A stretch of DNA of 64,000 nt from Limnoperna fortunei (taxonomy: Eukaryota > Mollusca > Bivalvia > Mytilida > Modiolidae). Position 1 is the stretch's first letter; every line of letters starts with the position of its first letter. The position numbers and the translations under genes are program-made. Below are positions 21,054 to 28,763 of the stretch, one piece after another. Under the pieces are notes generated by a model, which did not search any database, was not told where the DNA came from, and saw only the letters and a list, made by a program, of their open reading frames with translations. The stretch lies in contig OX104112.1 in the NCBI GenBank assembly GCA_944474755.1, positions 16,208,273-16,272,272 on the forward strand. Reading direction: 5' to 3'.

Positions 21054-21122
21054 TCTATTCGAAAGTTAAATTTGCACCTCATTTTCTGGCGTTTTTGAAT
21101 TTTCTGCTCTTGAAAATAAGGT

Positions 21123-21136
21123 GGGTTCTCGCACCA
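21123..21136 (-). other. candidate primer-binding site
   Basis: The minus strand reads TGGTGCGAGAACCC, starting two bases after an LTR-like ...CATCATAACA. It begins with TGG as tRNA primer sites do, and resembles the site of the LTR element at 23,782 (TGGTGCAGAACCCGG). The tRNA is not assigned. Confidence 0.6.
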
Positions 21137-21138
21137 TT

Positions 21139-21192
21139 TGTTATGATGTGAATGTGATCTTTCGATAAAAAGGGCGAATTTCCGTCATAACA
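21139..21192 (-). other. 54-bp 5' end segment (LTR end next to primer site)
   Basis: The minus strand runs from TGTTATGACGG to CATCATAACA. The first 30 bp are the terminal inverted repeat. The last 10 bp match, in inverse, the start of the 3' segment at 8,466 (TGTTGTGATG) at 9 of 10 positions. It is far too short to be a whole LTR, so I read it as the tail of an LTR whose remainder lies at 7,128-8,466. Confidence 0.55.
21163..21192 (-). repeat. 30-bp terminal inverted repeat, element 5' end
   Basis: Exact inverse of 7,128-7,157. The outer side is followed by the ATTT duplication at 21,193-21,196. Confidence 0.9.
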
Positions 21193-21345
21193 ATTTCCAT
21201 AGACTATGTTGTTTAAATCCCCTGTCGACAATGCAGGAAATTTGCTAGATAGGTCCCCATCTATCAATTATTGTCTTTTTGGATGGAGCATGCGTAATTA
21301 CAAAAAGGCAGAGAACCAGTCTACAAACCTGCTGGCCATTTTATT
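21193..21345 (-). pseudogene. Crypton-type tyrosine recombinase, 5' part
   Basis: The minus strand encodes DLSSKFPALSTGDLNNIVYGN up to the retroelement. On the other side of the insertion, at 7,127, the same frame continues with DSKNTQR, the expected next block in this recombinase family. A TAA precedes the segment (about 21,270), and an ATG-led frame further up (MASRFVDWFSAFL, near 21,345) is out of register, so the N-terminus is decayed. See the main part at 5,700-7,127. Confidence 0.55.
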
Positions 21346-21600
21346 GTCGTTTGTTGATTCTATTAAAAGCGGAGTGACGTATAGTAATAGCCCAGTCAAT
21401 CCGAATAATTTACAAAAAATATCGACCAATCTGGACGCGCATATGAAAAAAAACAGCGAAATTATGCGATCTTTCTTTTCAATAATTCACTTCAGGCAGT
21501 AGTTCTAAAAACTATTGACAAGTCGAACAGAAAATGGTCAAAATAGCGAATTTACTGTAGATTAAGTTTCTAGGTAATTTAAATACTGAGGTATAATAGT
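21346..21600. other. non-coding stretch
   Basis: Holds a plus-strand open frame (from 21,206) without recognisable domain or supporting context. It crosses the recombinase pseudogene on the other strand and is not called. Confidence 0.4.
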
Positions 21601-21900
21601 TGATGCAGTATGAATGCGATAGACCAATCAAAATCTGGTACATTGTTTATACAATGTGTGAACAGCTATAGAATTATCACATCCTGATACATACATTGTA
21701 GCTCATACAAAGTATGAACGGCAATAGACAAACCACTTTTCGGAACAACATCCTAATATGATAGACCAATCACCTAACAAAACATTGTGGCTCATACAAA
21801 GTGACGTTCTGGTACATATTTCAAACACAAATGTGAACGACGATTGAACAACCATCTTCTGGTATATAGAACATACAACACGCCAATCACTTCCTATAAT
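21601..21900 (+). repeat. degenerate ~48-bp satellite, cluster II
   Basis: About five diverged copies of the CTGGTACAT...CATACAATGTGTGAACGGC unit seen in cluster I. Spacing is irregular and some copies are partial. Confidence 0.65.
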
Positions 21901-22640
21901 TGTAACGTGCAGGGGGTCGTACCCTACATGCCAGATAGGGAAAACTGGCACAACACCAGCTTTACCTCGTGGATACGTGCCGAGGTTATTTCCCCGGATT
22001 TGCTGGGTGCTATATGACTGCCTTCTGGACCTTAACCAATGGTAGCGTATAATCTAGATTTAGCCCTTAACCCTATCAACGTTTCCAATGTGTTCGTTCA
22101 ACCTATTATAACTCTAAGATTGCTAATAATTGCCTATAAATGGTATGGACTTCTGGTACTTTGACTCCTGTATTGAACTATTAATTGGACATAGGACCAA
22201 CGTCCCTCTGTCCCTTATTCAGAGTCAGAGTGGCGCTAGCCCACAGGGACGAGATGTACAATGCCTCCTGTTCACAGAAAAAGGTATACAGAATAATACC
22301 AGTGTACCTCTGGTCCTTATTCAGAACCAGATGCCCACTGGTACAAAGTGGCCGCTTGTCAGGCCAACTTGTCACTGCCTTATTTAAACAGTACCAATGG
22401 TCTACTTCTTATTCAGAAATAGCCAATTGCACTGTAAACCTTATATTAAATACCTTTTTAGCTGTTATCAATGTAGGAGCTCTTATTGGAAACTGTCTAC
22501 GTGGTGTCCTTATGCAGAACTACCTAACCACTTGGCGTCCTTATGCAGAACTACACTGAGAACTGAGAAACTTCACCTTATATACCGATTTTTAGTAGCC
22601 TCTAACCAAAATACTCTCTAAACCAAAATAAAACAATTCC
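21901..22640 (+). other. unclassified moderate-copy-looking block, possible solo LTR
   Basis: Begins TGTAACGTGCAGGGGG right after satellite copies. It contains a TATA-like CTATAAATGG near 22,133 and an AATAAA near 22,625, the order expected in an LTR. A CCTTATTCAGAA/CCTTATGCAGAACTAC motif recurs several times, including two near-exact 29-30-bp copies at 22,498-22,556. I could not find a matching CA end or a target duplication. The overlapping short open frames look like shadows. Confidence 0.3.
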
Positions 22641-23110
22641 TTATCACTTATGCGTTTTAATTTACCCAGATGCTTTAATAACGACTCTGATCGGACAACG
22701 TACTAATAGTTTCCCGGACAATTGTCCGAACTGTTTCCTTAATTACTATACTATCAAAACAATCAGAAAACGAAAGTAGAGTTACGAATTCATCTTGCCT
22801 CGCAGAAATATACTTGCACTAAACCACTTTCAAAGGTTAAGTAAATAAATTTCGTCACATAATTAGTGAATGTAACAAATACGGAACACACAGGAAACTG
22901 TCAAAGTAAGCAATCCACAAATCAAACTTCGATACAGAAATGGTCCTGACTTGGTACAGGTATTTCAAACGAAATGTTGGCTTAAACTAGGTTTTATGGC
23001 ATGCCAAACCTCTCGCTCAGGGCGCGAATATGTGATTTTGCGATTCAATAGTTCGTCGAAGACAATAGTTGTAAACATTATTATGTATGAAAATTGATTA
23101 AAATATGTAA
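22641..23110. other. non-coding stretch
   Basis: Nothing recognised except a perfect 14-bp palindrome CGGACAATTGTCCG at 22,715-22,728. Confidence 0.5.
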
Positions 23111-23305
23111 TTTATAAGCTGAGGTATAATAATTCATACAATGTGTGAATGGCAATTGGCAAATCACCTCCTTTTACAGTGTTCAAATAATTAGGACATA
23201 CAAGATACAACGATATTCTCATGGCACATAATTTATAAAATGTATAAACGAAAATAGATCAATCGCAGCCTGGTACATACCTCATACAATTTGTGAACGG
23301 TGATA

Positions 23306-23779
23306 TGTCATGGTGTAAAATTGTACAATATATGAGGAAATATCATTTTAAAGAATATCAAACAATTTCTATGTATGGTTTTACGTTTTAATTTAACATT
23401 TCAATTAACGGATTATAAGATTAGACTGAACTTAATTTTGTTTTAGTTTAATGTACTCTGTTGTTATAACTAATTAACAGGTCTCGACATGACAGGTGTG
23501 AGTGACAACTTGTTTTGAAATTGTGATATAAAAGTCTACAGAAATATTTGTTAGCCAGTTCGGATCACCGAAAATCTACTGTGCGGCAGCCGTGACGAAT
23601 CTTAATTGTTCTACAGTGATTTTCCGTAGTGCACTAATACTGGACATTCCGTTTGTTTTGAACTCCTTTGTTTACTGTGTATTCTGTTGCTTAATTATTT
23701 CATTTGTTTAATATAAAGGTTGAATTTACCATCTCAGTTATATCTCTCGCATCTACGTGCTAGTTTCCCCATCACGTCA
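23306..23779 (+). repeat. 5' LTR, 474 bp
   Basis: TG...CA ends. Contains a TATA box in TGATATAAAAGTC near 23,526 followed by the likely start region, so it should act as the element's promoter. Differs from the 3' LTR by G/C, A/G and A/G changes at 23,440, 23,476 and 23,573. Confidence 0.95.
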
Positions 23780-23781
23780 AT

Positions 23782-23796
23782 TGGTGCAGAACCCGG
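23782..23796 (+). other. primer-binding site
   Basis: TGGTGCAGAACCCGG, starting two bases after the 5' LTR. It resembles the candidate site in the 14-kb element. The tRNA is not assigned. Confidence 0.7.
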
Positions 23797-23828
23797 AGCA
23801 TTGGCTAGAACTGTTGTAGCTCATTGCG

Positions 23829-24557
23829 TTGCAAGTTCCCGAGTACAAGACATCCTACCGCAATAATAACATGGAGTTTGGATTACCAATGTGGGATTGG
23901 CGATATTTGCCTGGCATACCTAAGTATCTTCCATCTCAAAATAGTAAGTTATACCGATCTTCAGGATTACCCATTAACAGAGATAAGTTTTTCCGATGCT
24001 TTAAGTGTAGAGAATTTGGACATTATGTTAAGGATTGTAAGTCAAATACAAGAAAACAGAAATCCACGAAAAATCTTGCAAGAGATGCATTGCGCTTGGA
24101 AAATTTCGTGAGGAGGAAAACCTGTTCAAACTTTCCATTTTTCAATTTGGACGATTCCGAATTTTGGAGAGAAGAGTCTAGATTTCAATATGGATCAAGA
24201 TTAGAAATTCAAAGCTTAAAAGAGGAGATTAAATATTTAAATCACTGTATTGAAGAAAGTAACGACACAGAAGAAACGGACGCTCACATCAACGGACTAG
24301 TGAAGGAAATAACAGGGTTAAAACAACAGCTACAGACTTCTCAACAGCACAAAGACAAACTTTGTGAGGAAAACGAAAAACTGAAAAGGGATAATAAAGA
24401 GCTTCAAGAAGACAATATAATTGTACGACATTTACACAAACAACAAGAAGAACATGTAAACGAACTAAAGGAAAAATGTGATATACTTATTCAAGTTAAT
24501 TATGAATTTCAGGAGACACGGGATAAACTTGTAGCAGAAAATCAGTCTTTTGGATAG
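23829..24557 (+). CDS. Gag-like protein: zinc knuckle plus long coiled coil
   Basis: 242 codons, no stops, starting 49 nt after the 5' LTR at the first ATG in this frame. Residues 57-70 form a perfect CCHC knuckle (CFKCREFGHYVKDC; C57, C60, H65, C70) of the kind that binds retroelement RNA. From about 122 to 240 the sequence is a heptad-rich, charged coiled coil (for example LKEEIKYLNHCIEE and LCEENEKLKRDNKELQE). There is no capsid domain, protease or polymerase. It could package its own RNA into particles of a helper element, or be a captured host coiled coil fused to a nucleocapsid remnant. An overlapping 95-codon frame at 23,824-24,111 is a shadow. Confidence 0.75.
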   Translation: MQVPEYKTSYRNNNMEFGLPMWDWRYLPGIPKYLPSQNSKLYRSSGLPINRDKFFRCFKCREFGHYVKDCKSNTRKQKSTKNLARDALRLENFVRRKTCSNFPFFNLDDSEFWREESRFQYGSRLEIQSLKEEIKYLNHCIEESNDTEETDAHINGLVKEITGLKQQLQTSQQHKDKLCEENEKLKRDNKELQEDNIIVRHLHKQQEEHVNELKEKCDILIQVNYEFQETRDKLVAENQSFG

Positions 24558-24750
24558 GATAAAACACTACAAAAGATTAATAGAAAACGATCACCAACAA
24601 TAAATGAAACATCGACACAATCATGTTAATTTCACGAATGTTCCATATTCAAATCCCGAAGACCGAGGACGCGGTACTGGAAAACGGAGAGGACACATGA
24701 AACGCAGATTTATTGGATATGCGTATAGAACAGGCGCAATAACTTTTCCT

Positions 24751-24771
24751 TAGACTCTGGGACAGAGTCTA
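24751..24771 (+). other. perfect hairpin next to the polypurine tract
   Basis: TAGACTCTG, a GGA loop, then CAGAGTCTA: a 9-bp perfect stem immediately upstream of the purine tract. It could mark the RNA 3' region for plus-strand priming or packaging. Confidence 0.7.
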
Positions 24772-24772
24772 A

Positions 24773-24789
24773 CCGGAGGAGGGAAGAGT
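24773..24789 (+). other. polypurine tract
   Basis: A purine-rich run (core CCGGAGGAGGGAAGAG) directly before the 3' LTR TG, where plus-strand DNA synthesis is primed. Confidence 0.8.
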
Positions 24790-25263
24790 TGTCATGGTGT
24801 AAAATTGTACAATATATGAGGAAATATCATTTTAAAGAATATCAAACAATTTCTATGTATGGTTTTACGTTTTAATTTAACATTTCAATTAACGGATTAT
24901 AAGATTAGACTGAACTTAATTTTCTTTTAGTTTAATGTACTCTGTTGTTATAACTAATTGACAGGTCTCGACATGACAGGTGTGAGTGACAACTTGTTTT
25001 GAAATTGTGATATAAAAGTCTACAGAAATATTTGTTAGCCAGTTCGGATCACCGAAAGTCTACTGTGCGGCAGCCGTGACGAATCTTAATTGTTCTACAG
25101 TGATTTTCCGTAGTGCACTAATACTGGACATTCCGTTTGTTTTGAACTCCTTTGTTTACTGTGTATTCTGTTGCTTAATTATTTCATTTGTTTAATATAA
25201 AGGTTGAATTTACCATCTCAGTTATATCTCTCGCATCTACGTGCTAGTTTCCCCATCACGTCA
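24790..25263 (+). repeat. 3' LTR, 474 bp
   Basis: Same length as the 5' LTR with three substitutions. Followed by the GATA duplication and resumed satellite. Confidence 0.95.
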
Positions 25264-25530
25264 GATAGACCAATCACCTCATGTTATACAACTGACAAAA
25301 CCAAATATACTTATCACTTTTTGATACACATTTTGAACAAAGTGTGAAAGGCGATTTACCAATCACCCTCTGGTACATACATGTAGTTTATACAATGTGT
25401 GGACGACGACATACCAGTCTATTTCTGGTAAGAATACATAATAAACTAATCACATCCGGTTACGTAGCTAATACAATATGCGAACCAAATAGACCAATCA
25501 GCTCCGAGTATATAGTTAAAAATATAATTA

Positions 25531-25788
25531 AAAACGAGCATCGTTAATTTAAAAACGTCTGGTGGGGAGCTCGAAAGTAACGTCGCGAATACTAAATGTG
25601 CGATACTCGCTTTTAGGCTTCGCCTTTAGTCATATTATTTTTTAAGTCAATCCTCTGCTGGGCAAGTGTTTATTATGTTTTTATATAAATTCATAAAATA
25701 GGTTAATAAGTATTTTTAAATAACATTTGGCATGAATATTGCCACTTAAATGACACATTAATTAGACGTCTACTATTTATCAAAGGCT
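25531..25788. other. non-coding stretch
   Basis: Nothing recognised. Confidence 0.5.
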
Positions 25789-25910
25789 TGTCAACACTGA
25801 AGAGGCCTGTTCGAGTCTTATTGCGGGTAGTGTTTGCTCGACTCCAGCCTTAATTTACGTGGGTTGTCAGTTTTCATGTCAAACGGTTTTTATTCACCAC
25901 TCTAGCTTCC
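25789..25910 (+). mobile_element. diverged tRNA-derived SINE fragment
   Basis: Follows the body of the SINE at 31,761-33,123 when that one is read on its minus strand: TCAACACTGA, then ATTGCGGG, then CTCGACTCCAGCCTTAATTT, then TTGTCAGTTTTC, in the same order and spacing. Heavily mutated; ends are not defined. Confidence 0.55.
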
Positions 25911-27078
25911 CCACTGAGCTGTGCAAGATAAAACTTAAAATTAATTAAAATGGCACTAAACACCCTTTAAAGGACAAATGCGATGGAATATAAATCACTG
26001 TCGAGATACAATCACATAAAACATTAAGTAGATTGGAATTAACCGTTATGGTGTAATAAACACCCGCCCTTTATTGTAATACACTAAAATAACAGACAAG
26101 AAGAAACGTTTACAAAAAAAAACAATACAAAACAACGATGATATATATAGAGCATGTACAGACAGAGAACAAACAACCAAAAACAGTAAGCAGACAGAAC
26201 ATAAGGAGAAATGATTAAGAAGACCTAGACACACAGTAGGAAAATATGAAGATCAGACCACAAACCATTTAAAGAAAAAAGTTATTTATACAGAAGCAAA
26301 CCATCAAAATGATAAAGAGGTAAGTAATTACAGAATGAGTTTCAGGATGTATTTGACGAGGATGAACAGATAAACAAGCAATTGTTTTATTTTATTTATG
26401 TGGCCAGTACAAACTTGGTGTAGTAAAAGTCAGTATCATTCTTTGAACTATTTATAATTCCATAATAACATTACAAATAAAAACAACACAATGATTAGCT
26501 ACGAAATGTTAAACAATCGCCTCATAGATATATGAGTATAATTCCGAGTATAATTTAATGTCTGCAGTAAAAAATAACATTAACAGTGCAACTATACTCG
26601 ACACAAGTAGGAACCAGTTCTGTCTCAGGAAATATATACAACTCTCTCCAAAATTATCAGGATGAGATCTGTAATCCGGTTCTTTGTCAACATAATCCTC
26701 TCTTGATAAAATCTACATCTCTACAACCTTTTTTTTATAACTGAAAACATTTTAAATCATATGTAATCCCATTTAAAATGTTTAAATTTAGCTCTGTGTA
26801 GTTACTAAAAAGACATCATGAGTTGTAGAAAGAGAACCTTTGCGTTTAATTATCAGTGAAAGGGTTTATGGTTATTCGGGATGTACACAATCAAGAGTAG
26901 CAAACGTCGGGTGCGGACACATAACCAGATGTCTGGTCTCCGGAGAGCCCGAGACTCGGTGCATTAAAGTATTCCAAGTAGCAACCTGGATCAAATAATT
27001 AACGCTTTCTTGTCCTAAATATTATTGAAATACTTAAAACGCCTAGTACAAGTAAACAAAAGCAACAACAACGATTTC
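25911..27078. other. non-coding stretch
   Basis: No gene or repeat family recognised in about 1.2 kb. Confidence 0.5.
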
Positions 27079-27999
27079 CTACGCCTGCTTAACGTTCTGT
27101 AAAGATATAAGAAGTGAAAACCGAGTGGGTAATTTCTTGAAATTTTTCCTAGCTGCGTTGCAATTATTTTTCTCACTCACCTGTCGCATTAGAAGTAGAA
27201 CTGGTACATCCAAAGACAGACATGGTGTGTCTTCAAACGCCAAAGTACGGTCAACATCAGGACCGTAGTTCACAAAACGAGCAAACCGTGTATTGGTTAA
27301 CCGAGTGGCTGCATAAACTTTGCCTCGCGGTCCTCAACGGAGTCGTACAGTTCTGTGGGAATTTATCTGCACGTGTCAATACAACGTAAAGAGTGATGCC
27401 TGTAAAAAGATAAATGATTGGTTAATAACGATCATGTGTATCATGGCAGTTCTTTATATCCAAAAGCCATCGAATATGTAATATATCTATCATCCGTGAA
27501 CTTCTGAAAAAAATCCGATTGGCCATTTCGATCACGTGCTTTATAGCATCTTGAAGTAAAATATATAACAAATATACTGGCTATGTAATTGTCATCACTG
27601 AGTGCATAAAAGCATAATAGGATTCACAAAACTTCCCAGTGTGACACCTGGTGTCGATTATGGAAAGCTCTATGGTTACAGGTAGTCAGGTTATAATACG
27701 GAAAGCCTACAATCTGACAGTAGGGTATAGCGTGTTTTGAGAGTGACACGCTCTTTGCACAATAAAGACCATATTATAGGTTTTGAAATATAGTAGGCTT
27801 ATTGCAATCGCTACTAAAGGATAAATTCTCCAAATCTCCTATTAGCCATTATTCTATACTTTTCTATTTGCAGTCCAAATTGTGTTTCCTATGTACAATC
27901 GTCTTTCCTGTTGATTTACTGTTTGTTAACTTGTTATCGTCCTGAAAATAGCTAAAATAGTGCGTGCTGGAAATCAATAAATCAATCAATCAATCAATC

Positions 28000-28056
<57 letters not shown>

Positions 28057-28432
28057 TAGTCAATCAATCAATCAAGCAATATGATTTGAACAATTTACCC
28101 GATGTTGCGTTTTTTGAGTGAGTATAGCTTATGAGCTAAGATATCTAGTCTAAATATAGCTAGGATAATTGGTCTACCCATAGCTCGTCTACCATTAACC
28201 AGAATGAAGAATGCTTACCATTGGAGCTTGAAATATCTGCAATTGATTCAAGCAACACATTAGGTAAGTTGGACTTTGGATTTAATGAACAAACTACAAT
28301 AATGCGATGAACTCTTCTTTGAACTGGTCTCAAAGCGTATTTTTGTGCAGATTTCGCACGCCATACCTTTGTCCATGATTTACTACGTCTGACAAAACGT
28401 CATTTTCTTCCATTTTTCCAGATAAAATATCA
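27079..28432 (-). pseudogene. GTPase-like host gene remnant, last three exons (IFI44-like)
   Basis: Three phase-compatible exons on the minus strand. Exon A (about 28,432-28,219) encodes ILSGKMEEN, then after a frameshift RRVHRIIVVCSLNPKSN, and ends at G/GTAAGC. Exon B (27,399-27,181) follows TTTTTACAG, picks up the split glycine codon, and reads ITLYVVLTRADKF, where T-x-x-D resembles a G4 guanine-specificity motif. After two frame changes it reads RFVNYGPDVDRTLAFED and VPVLLLMRQ, then CAG/GTGAGT. Exon C (27,096-27,079) follows TTTACAG and ends NVKQA-stop. This layout matches the second half of an interferon-inducible GTPase (IFI44/IFI44L-like) domain; the family is my judgement. P-loop exons are absent: upstream lies an (AATA)n tract and then a LINE. 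At least three frameshifts mark it as a pseudogene, unless they are assembly errors. Confidence 0.55.
27971..28078. repeat. (AATC)n microsatellite
   Basis: About 26 tetranucleotide units with few interruptions, inside the long intron between exons A and B of the GTPase remnant. The preceding few hundred bases could be the 3' tail of a non-LTR element, many of which end in such tetramers, but no coding part is attached. Confidence 0.9.
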
Positions 28433-28462
28433 TAAATAAATAAATAGATAAATAAATAAATA
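28432..28462. repeat. (AATA)n microsatellite
   Basis: A short AAAT/AATA tract with one AGAT variant. It sits where the splice acceptor of GTPase exon A should be. Confidence 0.85.
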
Positions 28463-28699
28463 ACTTTTATTTAGAGTCGTACATATATATACACAATAAT
28501 AAACAAAAGCACTGATATGCTTTTGACCGACATAATATCGTATAAGCAGTTTTTTTGCGGTGATTTAATTTTCGCTATATTCGCGATACGTGTAGCAGTT
28601 GGAACGCGAAAATAAAAACGCTCGATATATTTGGAAAAACGATATAGTTATTCTGTTCTTATTACGGACCGCGAAAATTACATTACGACAAAACAAATT
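28463..28699. other. non-coding stretch with CG-rich motifs
   Basis: Contains several TTCGCGATA/CGCGAAAAT motifs that look like remnants of a small repeat, not further resolved. Confidence 0.35.
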
Positions 28700-28739
28700 T
28701 ACACAGTTTTTATGTATTATGTTGATTTATCTGTGTGGT

Positions 28740-28763
28740 GATATTGAACTAAATCCTGGCACA
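28740..28763 (+). other. 2A-like peptide motif, last proline mutated
   Basis: The frame reads LIYLCGDIELNPGTS and then a stop. DIELNPG matches the 2A consensus D-[VI]-E-x-N-P-G-P except that the final proline codon is ACA (T) instead of CCN. A hydrophobic stretch precedes it, as in other LINE 2A leaders. Confidence 0.75.

Larger units (their letters stand above)
7128..21192 (-). mobile_element. 14-kb gag-pol-env Ty3/gypsy-type retroelement with inverted-repeat ends
   Basis: Minus-strand order is PBS-like site, gag frames, zinc-knuckle frame, UAG, protease-RT-RNase H, integrase with chromodomain, Env N-terminal exon, Env main frame, extra frame, polypurine-like tract and promoter segment. Both ends carry a perfect 30-bp inverted repeat starting TGTTATGACGGAAATTCGCC. 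ATTT flanks both sides (7124-7127, 21193-21196). The flanking recombinase frame rejoins across the insertion, which proves the borders independently. I find no direct repeat matching a two-LTR structure. Instead, 8466 down to 7128 followed by 21192 down to 21139 would form a single ~1.39-kb LTR starting TGTTGTGATG and ending CATCATAACA, so the integrated form looks like a one-LTR circle opened inside its LTR. TG..CA ends and a 4-bp duplication also fit Ginger-type DNA transposons. Pol is disrupted by the insertion at 15,114-16,784. Confidence 0.8.
23306..25263 (+). mobile_element. young non-autonomous LTR retrotransposon (1,958 bp)
   Basis: Two 474-bp LTRs (TGTCATGG...ATCACGTCA) differ at only three positions, giving about 99.4 percent identity. 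Target duplication GATA at 23,302-23,305 and 25,264-25,267. A primer-binding site follows the 5' LTR after two bases, and a purine tract precedes the 3' LTR. The internal region is only 1,010 bp and encodes one Gag-like protein, with no protease, RT or integrase. It must therefore have been mobilised in trans and counts as a TRIM/LARD-like element with an unusual retained ORF. Confidence 0.92.
23111..25530 (+). repeat. degenerate ~48-bp satellite, cluster III, split by an LTR element
   Basis: Copies at 23,111-23,305 and 25,264-25,530. The unit is interrupted at GAACGGTGATA by the LTR element and resumes at GATAGACCAATCACCTC, so the two halves were one array before insertion. Confidence 0.75.

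Noticed and set aside
7128..21192. Standard LTR pair for the 14-kb element
   Set aside because: I compared the first ~150 bp after 21,192 (minus strand) with 7,128-9,500 and internal spacers and found no direct repeat beyond short end motifs. Only inverted similarity of exactly 30 bp exists.
7128..21192. DIRS-type element because of inverted terminal repeats
   Set aside because: DIRS elements use a tyrosine recombinase encoded inside. Here the internal enzyme is a DDE integrase, and the tyrosine recombinase belongs to the flanking interrupted pseudogene.
22130..22621. Cluster of overlapping open frames on both strands
   Set aside because: They overlap one another in several phases across a degenerate CCTTATTCAGAA repeat and none shows a domain.
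26046..26234. Minus-strand 62-codon hydrophobic frame
   Set aside because: No start context, splice sites or homology that I recognise; composition explains the hydrophobicity.
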